DNA from: Acidisphaera sp. S103 | GTDB lineage: Bacteria > Pseudomonadota > Alphaproteobacteria > Acetobacterales > Acetobacteraceae | Direction of reading: 5' to 3' | Assembly: GCF_009765975.1 (NCBI RefSeq) | Contig: NZ_LMUJ01000036.1 | Span: 14,005-78,004 of the forward strand | Length of the DNA stretch: 64,000 bases | Shown here: one piece after another, positions 49,948-60,797 of the stretch | Layout of the letters: every line of letters starts with the position of its first letter | How positions within the stretch are numbered: position 1 is the first letter of the stretch | Translations under genes and position numbers: made by a program | Notes under the pieces: model-generated | Database searches by the model: none | Told to the model about the DNA's origin: nothing | Seen by the model: the letters and a program-made list of their open reading frames with translations, nothing else

Positions 49948-50847
49948 TTAAGCGTCGCCGCGGTATCGCAGCGCCTCGACCACCAGAGCAAAGGCTGGCG
50001 TGGGTTGGCGGCGGCTGGGGTAGTAGAGATGGTAGCCCGGATAAGGCGGGCACCAATCGGCAAGCACCTGGATGAGTCGGCCGGTGGCTAGGTGCGTCTG
50101 AATGGCATCCTCCGGCACGTAGGCCAGGCCGAAGCCGGCGAGTGCCGCGTCCAGCATCGGGGTGGTGCCGTTGAAGATGAGCTGGCCCTCCACCCTGACC
50201 TTCAGTTCGTGCTTTCCCTTCTGAAATTCCCAGGCGTACAGGCCACCGTGGGTGGGCAGGCGCAGGTTGATGCAGGTGTGGGCTGTCAGGTCGCGCGGTG
50301 TCTTCGGTCTGGGCCGTCCGGCGAAGTATGATGGTGCACCGACCACCGCCGAACGCATGTCCGGGCCGATGCGCACAGCAATCATGTCTTTCGCAACCAT
50401 CTCACCGGATCGGACGCCGGCGTCATAACGTTCGGCGACGATATCCGTTAGTCCGTAGTCGATGACGACCTCCACCTTGATATCCGGGTAGGCCGGCAGA
50501 AGCGTTTCGAGGGCGGGCCAGAGGACGGCGCGTATGGCATGGTCGTGCGCGGTGATGCGGATGGTGCCGGAGGGTTTGTCGCGCAGCGCAGTGAGCGCGG
50601 TCAGTTCGGCGTCGATTTCTTCCAGACGCGGTCCGGCGGCGCGGAGCAGACGGTCCCCCGCCTCGGTCGGTGCGACGCTGCGGGTGGTGCGGGTCAGCAG
50701 CCTCAGGCCGAGCCGGGTTTCCAGCCCGCGGACCGTCTGGCTCAGCGCCGACTGTGAAACCCCCAGTTTCGCGGCGGCTCGGGTGAAGCTGCGTTCGCGC
50801 GCCACGGCGAGGAAAGCCACGATGTCGTTGAGGTCGGTACGGGGCAT
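49948..50847 (-). CDS. LysR-family transcriptional regulator
   Basis: 299 residues. The winged HTH is standard: LNDIVAFLAVARERSFTRAAAKLGVSQSALSQTVRGLETRLGLRLLTRTTRSVAPTEAGDRLL. The effector half follows with GTIRITAHDHAIRAVLWPALETLLPAYPDIKVEVVID. It resembles regulators (PgrR/YafC type) placed next to aldo/keto-reductase operons. It is divergent from the four-gene cupin-to-SDR operon, so it probably controls that operon and itself from the 100-base gap. Confidence 0.88.
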   Translation of the reverse strand: MPRTDLNDIVAFLAVARERSFTRAAAKLGVSQSALSQTVRGLETRLGLRLLTRTTRSVAPTEAGDRLLRAAGPRLEEIDAELTALTALRDKPSGTIRITAHDHAIRAVLWPALETLLPAYPDIKVEVVIDYGLTDIVAERYDAGVRSGEMVAKDMIAVRIGPDMRSAVVGAPSYFAGRPRPKTPRDLTAHTCINLRLPTHGGLYAWEFQKGKHELKVRVEGQLIFNGTTPMLDAALAGFGLAYVPEDAIQTHLATGRLIQVLADWCPPYPGYHLYYPSRRQPTPAFALVVEALRYRGDA

Positions 50848-50947
50848 TCAGAAGTCTAGCTTATAGGTTCATGCAGATTCCAGCACCTAATCCCAGAGCG
50901 CGGCGCCTCTTAGATGGGGAAGCATCGGCAAACCATGGAGATGGGCG

Positions 50948-51358
50948 ATGGAAATCAGGCGAGCGGGTTCCGAACCTTCCGGCAAAGGCCCGGACGACTA
51001 TTTCACCGGACGGGTGCGGGTCGACCGGTTGTTCAGTGCGCCGGAGCCGGCCCGCGTTGCCGGCGCGAGCGTCACGTTCGAGCCGGGCGCCCGGACCGCA
51101 TGGCACACGCATCCGCTGGGTCAGACGCTGATCGTCACGGCCGGTTGCGGCTGGGTTCAGCGGGAGGGCGGACCGGTCGAGGTGATCAGGCCGGGCGATG
51201 TGGTGTGGTTCTCGCCGGCGGAAAAGCACTGGCACGGGGCCACGGCGACGACGGGCATGACCCATATCGCCATTCAGGAAGCGCTGAACGGCAAAGTCGT
51301 GGACTGGATGGAAAAGGTCAGCGACGAACAATACCAGGCCGGATCTACGAAAGGCTGA
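50948..51358 (+). CDS. Cupin-domain protein
   Basis: 136-residue single-cupin protein. Metal ligands are visible in [25 protein letters not shown] (two His and Gln in place of the usual Glu) and the second cupin motif with [13 protein letters not shown]. Such cupins bind a metal and small organic acids or quinols and are common beside aldo/keto reductases in LysR-regulated operons. It is the first gene of this operon; the DUF2255 gene follows seven bases after its stop. Start ATG 50948 follows GGAGATGGGCG. Confidence 0.83.
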   Translation: MEIRRAGSEPSGKGPDDYFTGRVRVDRLFSAPEPARVAGASVTFEPGARTAWHTHPLGQTLIVTAGCGWVQREGGPVEVIRPGDVVWFSPAEKHWHGATATTGMTHIAIQEALNGKVVDWMEKVSDEQYQAGSTKG

Positions 51359-51364
51359 AGCGAG

Positions 51365-52751
<1,387 letters not shown>

Positions 52752-52771
52752 TGGAAGTAGGATGTGGATCA

Positions 52772-53512
52772 GTGAGTAACAATATCGAAGGAAAAGTCGT
52801 CGTTATTACGGGCGCGAGCAGCGGGTTGGGCGAGGCGACCGCCCGCATGCTGTCGGCACAGGGTGCTCGGGTTGTGCTGGGGGCTCGGCGTCAGGATCGC
52901 ATTCAGACGCTGGCTCGTGATTTGGGCGGCGACGACAAGGCGCTCGCCGTGACGACGGAGGTCACCGACCGAGCGCAGGTGAAGCGGCTGGTGGATGCTG
53001 CTGTCCAGACATATGGACGGATCGATGTCATGATCAACAATGCCGGCGTGATGCCACAGGCACCGCTCGAGCGGCTGAAGGTCGATGAGTGGGATCGGAT
53101 GATCGATGTGAACATCAAGGGCGTGCTGTACGGCATTGCCGCGGCGCTGCCATATATGCAGCGGCAGAAGTCCGGTCACGTCATCAACGTTTCATCGGTG
53201 GCCGGCCATAAGGTCGGGCCGGGTTTCGCGGTGTATGCGGCGACCAAGCATGCCGTGCGGGCGCTGTCCGAGGGACTGCGGCAGGAGGTGAAGCCCTACA
53301 ACATCCGCACGACGATCATCTCGCCGGGCGCGGTGGCGACGGAACTGCCGGATAGCACAAGCGAGCCCGATATCGCCGAACGGGTCCGCAAGGTCTACGA
53401 AACCGCGATCCCCGCTGACTCGTTTGCACGCACGGTGGTGTTCGCCATGAGCCAGCCGGATGATGTGGATATCAACGAAATCCTGTTCCGGCCGACACGC
53501 CAGGAATACTGA
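52772..53512 (+). CDS. Short-chain dehydrogenase/reductase
   Basis: 246 residues from GTG 52772 ([26 protein letters not shown]), a classical SDR with TGASSGLG cofactor motif, NNAGV, catalytic Ser in NVSSVAGHK and Tyr/Lys in YAATK, then [12 protein letters not shown]. An ATG at 52751 is in frame but adds seven odd residues; the GTG has GGAT upstream. It is the last gene of the LysR-linked operon. It follows the aldo/keto reductase closely and may share substrates such as reactive carbonyls. Confidence 0.88.
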   Translation: MSNNIEGKVVVITGASSGLGEATARMLSAQGARVVLGARRQDRIQTLARDLGGDDKALAVTTEVTDRAQVKRLVDAAVQTYGRIDVMINNAGVMPQAPLERLKVDEWDRMIDVNIKGVLYGIAAALPYMQRQKSGHVINVSSVAGHKVGPGFAVYAATKHAVRALSEGLRQEVKPYNIRTTIISPGAVATELPDSTSEPDIAERVRKVYETAIPADSFARTVVFAMSQPDDVDINEILFRPTRQEY

Positions 53513-53569
53513 GCGGGTCGGATTGATGGTGCGCGATTTCCTATACGGGATCGAGACAAAATCGCGGGT

Positions 53570-53690
53570 GGCCGGGACACGCCCGGCCATGACGGTCAGG
53601 CAACGCAATGGCTGGTGAAATGATTCTCAGCCCACCGCTTATCCTGATGCCAATGGGGACACGCCCGGCCATGACGAGCCAGAAACCGGT
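53570..53690. repeat. GGCCGGG/CCCGGCC palindrome and related half-copy between SDR and aapP
   Basis: GGCCGGG-ACACG-CCCGGCC (53570-53588) followed by ATGACGGTC, then a second GGACACGCCCGGCCATGACGAG at about 53657-53680 that follows TTATCCTGATGCCAATGG, the sequence also found as TATCCTGATGCCTATGG near 35,104. Stretch is between convergent genes and may act as a terminator. Confidence 0.7.
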
Positions 53691-53721
53691 GTTGACACAG
53701 GGTCTGGGGGCTGCCGTGTAA

Positions 53722-54486
53722 TCAGTGTCCCCGCAGAATCTGACTCAGGAACAGTTTCAACCGGTCCGTCTGCGGGTTTTCGAACAACTGGTTCGGCGGG
53801 CCGTTTTCGACGATCTCGCCGCGGTCCATGAACACCACGCGGTGAGCGACCTGCCGAGCGAAACCCATTTCGTGGGTGACGCAGACCATGGTCATGCCGT
53901 CGTCGGCGAGGCCGATCATGGTGTCCAGGACCTCCTTGATCATTTCGGGGTCCAGCGCGCTGGTGGGTTCGTCGAACAGCATGATCTTGGGCTTCATGCA
54001 CAGCGCCCGAGCGATGGCGACGCGCTGCTGCTGGCCGCCGGATAGTTGGCCGGGGTATTTTTTCGCCTGCTCGGGGATCTTGACGCGTTCGAGATAGCTC
54101 ATGGCGAGGGCTTCCGCCTCGGCCTTGGGCATTTTGCGAACCCAGATCGGGGCGAGCGTGCAGTTCTCCAGGATCGTCAGGTGGGGGAACAGGTTGAACG
54201 ACTGGAACACCATCCCGACCTCTCGCCGGATGGTGTCGAGCGCACGCAGGTCGTCGGTCAGTTCGGTGCCATCGACGATGATGCTGCCCTCCTGGTGCGT
54301 CTCCAGGCGGTTGATGCAGCGGATCATGGTGGATTTGCCGGAACCGGACGGACCGCAAACGACGACACGTTCTTTCTCGGCCACCGTCAGGGAGACGTCG
54401 CGCAGCACGTGCATGGTGCCGTACCATTTGTTCACCTTGTCCAGCACGATCGCCGGCGGGCCGGACAGGCTCATTGTTTGGCTCAT
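53722..54486 (-). CDS. aapP: Amino-acid ABC importer ATPase, AapP-like
   Basis: 254-residue ATPase of the polar/general L-amino-acid importer. Walker A is [10 protein letters not shown], the signature [15 protein letters not shown], Walker [14 protein letters not shown] and the switch His VTHEM. It begins [24 protein letters not shown]. Start at ATG 54486 follows GGAG. It is the last of a three-gene operon aapQ-aapM-aapP on the minus strand. The periplasmic AapJ gene is not adjacent. Confidence 0.88.
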   Translation of the reverse strand: MSQTMSLSGPPAIVLDKVNKWYGTMHVLRDVSLTVAEKERVVVCGPSGSGKSTMIRCINRLETHQEGSIIVDGTELTDDLRALDTIRREVGMVFQSFNLFPHLTILENCTLAPIWVRKMPKAEAEALAMSYLERVKIPEQAKKYPGQLSGGQQQRVAIARALCMKPKIMLFDEPTSALDPEMIKEVLDTMIGLADDGMTMVCVTHEMGFARQVAHRVVFMDRGEIVENGPPNQLFENPQTDRLKLFLSQILRGH

Positions 54487-54502
54487 TCTAAACGTGTCTC
54501 CG

Positions 54503-55648
54503 TCAGCGGGTGCGAGAGCGGTTGAGGTCACGCTCCAGGCTTCGGCTGTATTTCGACATGGCGAAGCAGAAGGCGATGTAGATGGCGGCGAGGCCGATAT
54601 AGACCTCGGTGGAGAAGCTTTGCCAGGGGGGGTCGCTGAGGGCGACCTTGCCCATGGTCAGCAGGTCGAACAGGCCGATGATCAGCACCAGCGACGTATC
54701 CTTGAAGAAGCCGATGAAGGTGTTGACCAGCGGCGGGATAACCAGGCGCAGGGCCTGCGGCAGGATGATGAAACCGGTTTTTTTCCAGTAGCTCAGACCG
54801 AGTGCGTCGGCGGCTTCGGCCTGGCCTTTGGGCAGGGCCTGAAGGCCGGCGCGGACGACCTCGGCCAGGTAGGCACCGGCGAACAGGATGAAGGCGACCT
54901 GGGCGCGGAGCAGTTTGTCGATATTGACGCCGGCGGGCAGGAACAGCGGAAACATGACGCTGGCCATGAACAGGACGGCGATCAGGGGGACGCCGCGGAT
55001 GATCTCCACGTAGAGCACGCAGAGCATTTTCACGGCGGGCAGTTTTGTCGAGCGGCGGCCCAGGGCGATGAGAACCGCAAGGGGGAAGGAGAAGGCGGCC
55101 CCGAAGGTCGCCAGGATCAGGGTGATGGGCAGGCCGCCCCAGTAGTCCTCGGTGACCAACTGTAGGCCGAACACGCCGCCCCACATCAGGATGCCGACGG
55201 CGGTCAGGGTGGCGATCCAGATCAGCACCAGTTCCTTGCGCCAAAAGCGGCGCATGCCGGAGACGATGTAGAGGCCGATGAACAGGAGCACGACGATGGC
55301 CTGGCGCCATTGCTCATCGTACGGATACCGGCCGAACAGGATCAGGCGGTATTTGTCCGCCAGGACTGCCCAGCAGGCGCCGATGCCGGCGGCTTTCTGG
55401 CAGACCGTGGTGTCGGGGATGCCGGTGGGGCCGTAAGGGACGTGCCAGACGGCGTGGACGATGCCCCATTCGAACAGGCCGAACACGACGCGGACGATCA
55501 CGTAGCCCAGCGCCAGGGTGACCGCCGTGGACCATGTGGAGCCGAACAGGTTGGTGCGCAGCCAGGCCCAGGGGCCAAGGGCGGCGACTTTAAGCTGATC
55601 CCGGGCGGGCGTTGGCACGTGGCCGGCGGTGGTGCTGGCTTGGCTCAT
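54503..55648 (-). CDS. aapM: Amino-acid ABC importer permease, AapM-like
   Basis: 381-residue permease with several N-terminal hydrophobic segments before the standard HisM-type domain. The EAA-like loop is [59 protein letters not shown]. Its family has a long N-terminal half compared with single-domain HisM proteins, consistent with AapM. It lies between aapQ (3-base gap) and aapP. Transports general L-amino acids in relatives such as Rhizobium. Confidence 0.88.
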   Translation of the reverse strand: MSQASTTAGHVPTPARDQLKVAALGPWAWLRTNLFGSTWSTAVTLALGYVIVRVVFGLFEWGIVHAVWHVPYGPTGIPDTTVCQKAAGIGACWAVLADKYRLILFGRYPYDEQWRQAIVVLLFIGLYIVSGMRRFWRKELVLIWIATLTAVGILMWGGVFGLQLVTEDYWGGLPITLILATFGAAFSFPLAVLIALGRRSTKLPAVKMLCVLYVEIIRGVPLIAVLFMASVMFPLFLPAGVNIDKLLRAQVAFILFAGAYLAEVVRAGLQALPKGQAEAADALGLSYWKKTGFIILPQALRLVIPPLVNTFIGFFKDTSLVLIIGLFDLLTMGKVALSDPPWQSFSTEVYIGLAAIYIAFCFAMSKYSRSLERDLNRSRTR

Positions 55649-55651
55649 GGC

Positions 55652-56863
55652 TTAGCGCTCCACCAGCGCGATGTGCGCGTTGTACCAGTTCATGAACAGG
55701 CTGATGGACAGGCTGATGGTGAGGTAGACGGCCATGATGATGGCGATGCCCTCGATGGCCTGACCGGTCTGGTTCAGCGTGGTGTTGGCGATGGAGACGA
55801 CGTCCTGGAAGCCGATGGCGACGGCCAGGGAACTGTTCTTGGTCAGGTTCAGGTATTGGCTGGTCATCGGCGGGATGATGACGCGCAGCGACTGGGGCAG
55901 GATGATTTGGCGCAGCACGTGGCCGGGGCGAAGGCCCAGTGCGCCGGCGGCTTCCCATTGGCCTTGCGGGATAGCCTGGATGCCGGAGCGGACGATCTCG
56001 GCGATGTAGGAGGCGGTGTAGGTCACCAGACCAAGCAGAAGGGCGAAGTATTCGGGGCTGACGGTGCCGCCGCCCTGGAAGTTGAAGCCTCGGAGGACGG
56101 GGAGCTCGGGGTTGAAGGGTGCGCCCAGGGTGGCCCAGACGGCGACGGGAAGGCCGATCAGCAGGGCCAGGGCGACGGGCCAGACGGCGGGGCGGACGCC
56201 GGTGGCGTCTTGTTGGCGGCGGGCTCGGCGGTTCCACTGGATCGTGCCGACGACACCGGCGATGAAGACCAGCACAGCCGCCGTGTGGGCGGGCTGCCAG
56301 TCGATTTCGGGAAGCTTCAGGCCTCGGTTGGACAGGAAGGCGATGTGGCCGAGGTGGAAGGCTTGTTTGGGGCCGGGCAGGCCTTGGAGGATGGTGTACC
56401 AGAACAGCAATTGCAGCAGCAGCGGGATGTCGCGCAAGGTTTCGACGTAGAACCCGGTCAGCCTTGCCAGCAGCCAGTTTTTCGACAGGCGGCCGATGCC
56501 GATCAGGGTGCCCAGGATGGTGGCCAGGACGACGCCGATCACCGCCACCTGCAGGGTGTTCAGCACGCCGATCAGCAGCGCTCGGCCGTAGGTGTTCACG
56601 GCGGGGTCGTAGGGCAGGAGGTGCTCGCCGATCGGGATGCCGGCGACGCGGTCGAGAAAGCCGAAGCCGGTGGCGATGTGGCGGGCGGCGAGGTTCTGGT
56701 TGGTGTTGTGGATGAAGTACCAGGCGATGACGGCGACGATGCCGACGATGACGATCTGCCAGACGATCGAGCGGAAGACGGGGTCGGTCCAGGACAATCG
56801 CATGCGGCGCCTGGGGGCAACCCGAGCGGCGATGAGCCGTGGATCGGCGGTGGCTTGGGACAT
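55652..56863 (-). CDS. aapQ: Amino-acid ABC importer permease, AapQ-like
   Basis: 403-residue permease, first gene of the minus-strand aap operon. It has an N-terminal helix at about 34-50, then TYGRALLIGVLNTLQVAVIGVVLATILGTLIGIGRLSKN and the coupling loop AEIVRSGIQAIPQGQWEAAGALGLRPGHVLRQIILPQSLRVIIPPMTSQYLNLTKNSSLAV. Together with AapM it forms the channel. No aapJ binding-protein gene precedes it; the adjoining region upstream holds only a TetR promoter. Confidence 0.88.
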   Translation of the reverse strand: MSQATADPRLIAARVAPRRRMRLSWTDPVFRSIVWQIVIVGIVAVIAWYFIHNTNQNLAARHIATGFGFLDRVAGIPIGEHLLPYDPAVNTYGRALLIGVLNTLQVAVIGVVLATILGTLIGIGRLSKNWLLARLTGFYVETLRDIPLLLQLLFWYTILQGLPGPKQAFHLGHIAFLSNRGLKLPEIDWQPAHTAAVLVFIAGVVGTIQWNRRARRQQDATGVRPAVWPVALALLIGLPVAVWATLGAPFNPELPVLRGFNFQGGGTVSPEYFALLLGLVTYTASYIAEIVRSGIQAIPQGQWEAAGALGLRPGHVLRQIILPQSLRVIIPPMTSQYLNLTKNSSLAVAIGFQDVVSIANTTLNQTGQAIEGIAIIMAVYLTISLSISLFMNWYNAHIALVER

Positions 56864-57019
56864 CAGAGGCGGACTCCCCGTCGCTTCGGCTCAGTGTTGG
56901 TTAGGCAAGATTAGGGCCATGTGCAATGCGCTGCTCGCAGACCTGTGATGGTGCGAGTGTGCTTTGGTTGATGGGACAAATCAATCGTTTGTCGGTGGGA
57001 AGGGCGGGTTCGGTGGGGC

Positions 57020-57047
57020 TTGACACATACCAACCGGTTGGTATGTG
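57020..57047 (+). promoter_or_regulatory. Autoregulated promoter of the TetR gene with a 24-bp perfect operator
   Basis: A perfect palindrome of 24 bp (57024-57047; half-site CACATACCAACC and its complement) lies across the spacer of a promoter: -35 TTGACA at 57020-57025 and -10 TATGTG at 57042-57047, 16 bases apart. A repressor here would block RNA polymerase directly. The expected RNA start lies about 8 bases after the -10, only one or two bases before ATG 57056, so the mRNA may be almost leaderless. Confidence 0.85.
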
Positions 57048-57055
57048 ATGGTGGC

Positions 57056-57679
57056 ATGACGACACACGCCCCTGAAACCGCCCGGACCCGACTGCTGGAT
57101 GCGGCTGTGCGCGTCATTCGGGAGAAGGGGTATCACGCGACGTCGGTGGACGAGCTTTGTGCGGCCGCGGGGGTGACCAAGGGGGCGTTCTTCCATCATT
57201 TCAAAAGCAAGGAAGATCTTGGCGTCGCGGCGGCGGACCATTGGTCGACGGCAACCGGCGGTTTGTTCGCCGGTGCCCCGTATCACGCGCCGGACGACCC
57301 GTTTGATCGGGTGATGGGGTATCTGGATTTTCGGGCCGCGCTGATCCGTGGGACGACGGCTGAATTCACCTGCCTGGTCGGCACGATGGCGCAGGAGACA
57401 TTCCTGACCAATCCCCCGATCCGGGATGCGTGTTTTGACAGCATCGCGGGCCATGCGGAAACGTTGGAAGCCGATCTGGCGGCGCTGATTCGTGGGTCGA
57501 CGGCCGAGCGGATCACGGCCAAGAGCCTCGCGTTGCATACCCAAGTGGTGCTGCAGGGAGCCTTCATCCTGGCGAAAGCCAAGGACGATCCGTCGATCGC
57601 CGGCGACAGTATCGAGCATCTGCGCCGGTATTTCAGGCTGTTGTTTGATGCTCATAAACCAAGGGAGAACACGCCATGA
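57056..57679 (+). CDS. TetR-family transcriptional repressor
   Basis: 207 residues. N-terminal TetR HTH: TRLLDAAVRVIREKGYHATSVDELCAAAGVTKGAFFHHFKSKEDLGVAAADHW, followed by a helical effector domain with TCLVGTMAQETFLTNPPIRDACFDSIAGHAETLEADLAALIRG. The start ATG 57056 is chosen over 57020 because the 24-bp operator and promoter lie before it. It overlaps the VOC gene by four bases (ATGA), so it controls that gene through the shared promoter. The ligand is likely a small electrophile but unknown. Confidence 0.9.
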   Translation: MTTHAPETARTRLLDAAVRVIREKGYHATSVDELCAAAGVTKGAFFHHFKSKEDLGVAAADHWSTATGGLFAGAPYHAPDDPFDRVMGYLDFRAALIRGTTAEFTCLVGTMAQETFLTNPPIRDACFDSIAGHAETLEADLAALIRGSTAERITAKSLALHTQVVLQGAFILAKAKDDPSIAGDSIEHLRRYFRLLFDAHKPRENTP

Positions 57680-58164
57680 CCGAGACCTCGAACGTAACCG
57701 CGCCGGCGGGCATGCATGCCTTGTCGCCACACCTGGTCTGTGCGGGCGCCGCTGATGCGATCGCGTTCTACAAGGCGGCGTTTGGCGCGACCGAAATGAT
57801 GCGGCTGCCCGGGCCGGATGGGAAGCTGATGCATGCTTCGATCCTCGTGAACGGATCGTCGGTGATGCTGGTGGATGAAAACCCGGCTTATGGGATGCTG
57901 TCACCTCGGTCGTTGAAGGGCACGCCTGTTACGATCCACCTGATCGTCAAGGATGCCGATGCGGTGGTGAAGCAGGCAGCCGAGGCGGGCGCGACCATCA
58001 AGATGCCGGTGCAGGACATGTTCTGGGGCGATCGTTATGGCCTGATCGAGGACCCGTTCGGCCATCTATGGTCGGTGGCCACGCCGCAGCGGACGATGAC
58101 GGCCGAGGAAGTGGCCGCGGCGGCCAAGGCCGCGATGTGTGGCGTCGGCGGTTCGGGAGTCTGA
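57676..58164 (+). CDS. VOC-family (PhnB/glyoxalase-like) protein
   Basis: 162-residue vicinal-oxygen-chelate protein with two beta-alpha-beta-beta-beta modules: LSPHLVCAGAADAIAFYKAAFGATEMMRLPGPDGKLMHASILVNGSSVMLVDENP and TPVTIHLIVKDADAVVKQAAEAGATIKMPVQDMFWGDRYGLIEDPFGHLWSVATP. PhnB-like proteins bind or isomerise small molecules with a metal; the final DPFGHLW contains the His ligand. It is co-translated with the TetR repressor. A decayed PhnB-type C-terminal remnant follows at 58182. Confidence 0.85.
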   Translation: MTETSNVTAPAGMHALSPHLVCAGAADAIAFYKAAFGATEMMRLPGPDGKLMHASILVNGSSVMLVDENPAYGMLSPRSLKGTPVTIHLIVKDADAVVKQAAEAGATIKMPVQDMFWGDRYGLIEDPFGHLWSVATPQRTMTAEEVAAAAKAAMCGVGGSGV

Positions 58165-58181
58165 TCCGGGGATATCGCACC

Positions 58182-58349
58182 GTGTGTGATTCGACGGCGC
58201 TGTTCGGGGCGTCGTGGCAGATCGTGCCCCGGTCGGTCAGCCGGATGCAGAGGGACGGTCGCCCCGAACAGGTCCAGCGCATGATGGATGTGCTGATGCG
58301 CATGTCGTAGCTGGATGAGGCGGCGTACGCGGGGGAGGGTGCTGTCTGA
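58182..58349 (+). pseudogene. Remnant of a PhnB/3-demethylubiquinone methyltransferase-like protein
   Basis: The frame reads VCDSTALFGASWQIVPRSVSRMQRDGRPEQVQRMMDVLMRMS, then TAG at 58308-58310, then LDEAAYAGEGAV and TGA. This matches the C-terminal tail of PF06983-type proteins (typically DRFGVSWQIVP, then a helix with QRxMxAMMxMxKLDIAALExA). The N-terminal part of such a protein is missing. The intact VOC gene ends only 17 bases before it, so this looks like a deletion remnant of a neighbouring paralogue. Confidence 0.65.
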
Positions 58350-58415
58350 CGTTGATGACTCCAGCGTCGAACGGTGCGAGAACGGGCACTGGCCGACATT
58401 GGCGGGAGGACCCTT

Positions 58416-60797
58416 ATGAACGCGCCCATCACAGCGATCACACCGTTGGCGCCGCCTGAATCGCGGCACGTGCTGATCCTGAAGCAGCTTGAGCGCAAGC
58501 TGCTGTGGCTGTCGGCATGGATGATCCATAACGCCAACCATATCCGGCCCAATCGGGACGGGTTGAAGGTCGGCGGGCACCAGGCGTCCTGTGCGTCGTG
58601 CATCTCCATCATGGCGGCGCTGTATCTGGAGGTGGCTCGGCCGCAGGACCGGATCGCGGTGAAGCCGCATGCGGGACCGGTGTTCCACGCGATGAACTAT
58701 CTGTTCGGACGGCAGACTCGGGAGAAGCTGGAGGGTCTGCGGCAGTTCGGCGGAATCCAGCCATATCCGTCCCGGGTGAAGGATGGGGCGGAGGTGGATT
58801 TTTCCACCGGGTCGGTGGGGCTGGGCGTGGCGATGACCAGTTTCTCGGCGCTGATGGCAGATTATACGCGGCTGCATGGGCTGGGGCGGACGGATCTGCC
58901 GGCGGGGCGGCATATCGCGATCTGCGGCGATGCGGAGTTGGATGAGGGGAATATCTACGAGGCGCTGCTGGAGGGCTGGAAGCACGACGTCCGGAACGTC
59001 TGGTGGATCGTGGATTACAACCGACAAAGCCTGGACAGCGTGGTGCCGGATCGGCTGTTCGGGCGGATCGAGGGGCTGTTCCGCGACATGGGCTGGAACT
59101 GCGTTACCATCAAATATGGCCGGCTGCTGGAGGCGGCGTTTGCGCGTGAGGGCGGGGAGGCGTTGCGGGACTGGATCGATGATTGCCCGAACAGTCTTTA
59201 CGCGGCGCTGACGTTCCAGGGCGGGGCGGCGTGGCGGCAGACTCTGCTGGCGGATCTAGGGCGGTCGAAGGCCAGGGCCATTATCGATGAGCTGACCGAC
59301 GATGAATTGGGCGCCCTGATGACGAATCTGGGTGGGCACGACATCGAGACCGTCATTGAGTGTTTGCGGGCGGCGGATGCGGATGGGGATCAGCCGACTT
59401 GTTTCATTGCCTATACGATCAAGGGGATGGGGCTGCCGTTCGCGGGGCATAAGGACAACCATGCCGGGTTGATGAGCAAGGAACAGATGGAACAGTTCCG
59501 GCGGGATATGAATATCCGGCCCGGACACGAATGGGACCTGTTCGAGGGGCTGGATGTTCCGGAGGCGGAACTTCAGGCGTTTCTACGGGATTGTCCGTTT
59601 GGGGCATTGCTGACGCCGGAGGGACGGACGCTGTCGGCGCCTTCGGTTTTCGTGCCGGCGGCGTTGCCGATTCCCCGGCTGGCGGGGCGGCGGATGTCGA
59701 CGCAGGGTGGTTTCGGGGAGATTCTGGCGGAGATCGGGCGGGGGCAGGGGGAATTTAAGGACCTGGCCACGCATATCATGACGACGTCGCCGGATGTTAC
59801 GGTTTCGACGAATTTGGGACCTTGGGTGAACCGGCGGGGGATTTTCGATCGGCATACGCGGAATGATGTGTTCCGGGATTCGAAGCTGGCCTCGGCGCAG
59901 CGTTGGGGGATGTCGCCAAAGGGGCAGCATATCGAGTTGGGGATCGCCGAACAGAATTTGTTTCTGCTGTTGGGGGCTGCAGGGTTGGCTCCGGGGATGT
60001 CTGGCGCTCGGGTTTTGCCGGTGGGGACGGTGTATGATCCGTTCGTTAATCGGGGGTTGGATGCGCTGCTTTATGCCTGTTACCAGGATGCCCGGTTTTT
60101 GCTGGTGTCCACGCCTTCGGGACTGACACTTGCGCCGGAGGGGGGGCAGCATCAGTCGGTGAACACGCCGCTGATCGGGATGGCGGCGGATCGGTTGGCT
60201 TCGTTCGAGCCTTCGCATGTTGATGAGTTGGGAGTGTTGCTGCGGCATGCGTTCGACTTCATGCAGCGGCCGGATGGGTCGGCGGTTTGGTTGCGGTTGT
60301 CTACTCGGGCGCTGGAGCAGAATGAGCGGGCGCTGGATCCCGCGGCGGTGATCGCGGGGGCGCATTGGGTGGCGCCTCCGGCGGAGGGCGCGCGGATCGC
60401 GCTGGCGTATCAGGGGCCGGTGGCGCCGGAAGCTGAGGCGGCTTTTGAGGTGCTGCGGGAGGAGGAACCGGGGGCCGGGTTGCTGGCGATTACGTCGCCG
60501 GATCGGCTGCATGCGGGGTGGCTGGCGGCGATGCGTGCCCGGCGCAGTGGAGACCGGAGTGCGGTGGCTTGGGTAGAGCGGCTGTTGGCTCCGCTGACGC
60601 AGGGGGCGGCTTTGGTGACGGTGCTGGATGGGCATCCGGCTACGCATGCCTGGTTGGGGTCGGTGCGGGGGCAGAGGGTGGTGCCGCTAGGGCCGGACCG
60701 GTTTGGGCAGAGTGGGGATATTCCGGATCTGTATCGGGAGTATGGGCTGGATACGGACGCGATTTTGGATGCTTGTGCGCAGGCTATGTTGGGGTAG
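58416..60797 (+). CDS. Homodimeric-type 2-oxoacid dehydrogenase E1 / transketolase-like enzyme (AceE/MdeB-like)
   Basis: 793-residue thiamine-diphosphate enzyme, single chain as in AceE. The N-terminal half has the ThDP motif GDAELDEGNIYEALLEGWKHDVRNVWWIVDYNRQSLD (G-D-A...N-R-Q) and GHQASCASCISIMAALYLEVA. The central pyrimidine domain includes LGIAEQNLFLLLGAAGLAPG and VGTVYDPFVNRGLDALLYACYQDARFLLVSTPSGLTLAPEGGQHQS, and a C-terminal transketolase domain follows. It is slightly shorter than AceE (about 890). No E2/E3 genes are adjacent; MdeB-type enzymes acting on 2-oxobutyrate are a plausible parallel. ATG 58416 follows GGGAGGACCCTT. Confidence 0.8.
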   Translation: MNAPITAITPLAPPESRHVLILKQLERKLLWLSAWMIHNANHIRPNRDGLKVGGHQASCASCISIMAALYLEVARPQDRIAVKPHAGPVFHAMNYLFGRQTREKLEGLRQFGGIQPYPSRVKDGAEVDFSTGSVGLGVAMTSFSALMADYTRLHGLGRTDLPAGRHIAICGDAELDEGNIYEALLEGWKHDVRNVWWIVDYNRQSLDSVVPDRLFGRIEGLFRDMGWNCVTIKYGRLLEAAFAREGGEALRDWIDDCPNSLYAALTFQGGAAWRQTLLADLGRSKARAIIDELTDDELGALMTNLGGHDIETVIECLRAADADGDQPTCFIAYTIKGMGLPFAGHKDNHAGLMSKEQMEQFRRDMNIRPGHEWDLFEGLDVPEAELQAFLRDCPFGALLTPEGRTLSAPSVFVPAALPIPRLAGRRMSTQGGFGEILAEIGRGQGEFKDLATHIMTTSPDVTVSTNLGPWVNRRGIFDRHTRNDVFRDSKLASAQRWGMSPKGQHIELGIAEQNLFLLLGAAGLAPGMSGARVLPVGTVYDPFVNRGLDALLYACYQDARFLLVSTPSGLTLAPEGGQHQSVNTPLIGMAADRLASFEPSHVDELGVLLRHAFDFMQRPDGSAVWLRLSTRALEQNERALDPAAVIAGAHWVAPPAEGARIALAYQGPVAPEAEAAFEVLREEEPGAGLLAITSPDRLHAGWLAAMRARRSGDRSAVAWVERLLAPLTQGAALVTVLDGHPATHAWLGSVRGQRVVPLGPDRFGQSGDIPDLYREYGLDTDAILDACAQAMLG

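Noticed and set aside
55310-56914. 534-codon plus-strand frame opposite aapM/aapQ
   Set aside because: Repetitive Asp/Gly/Gln composition is the complement of membrane helices.
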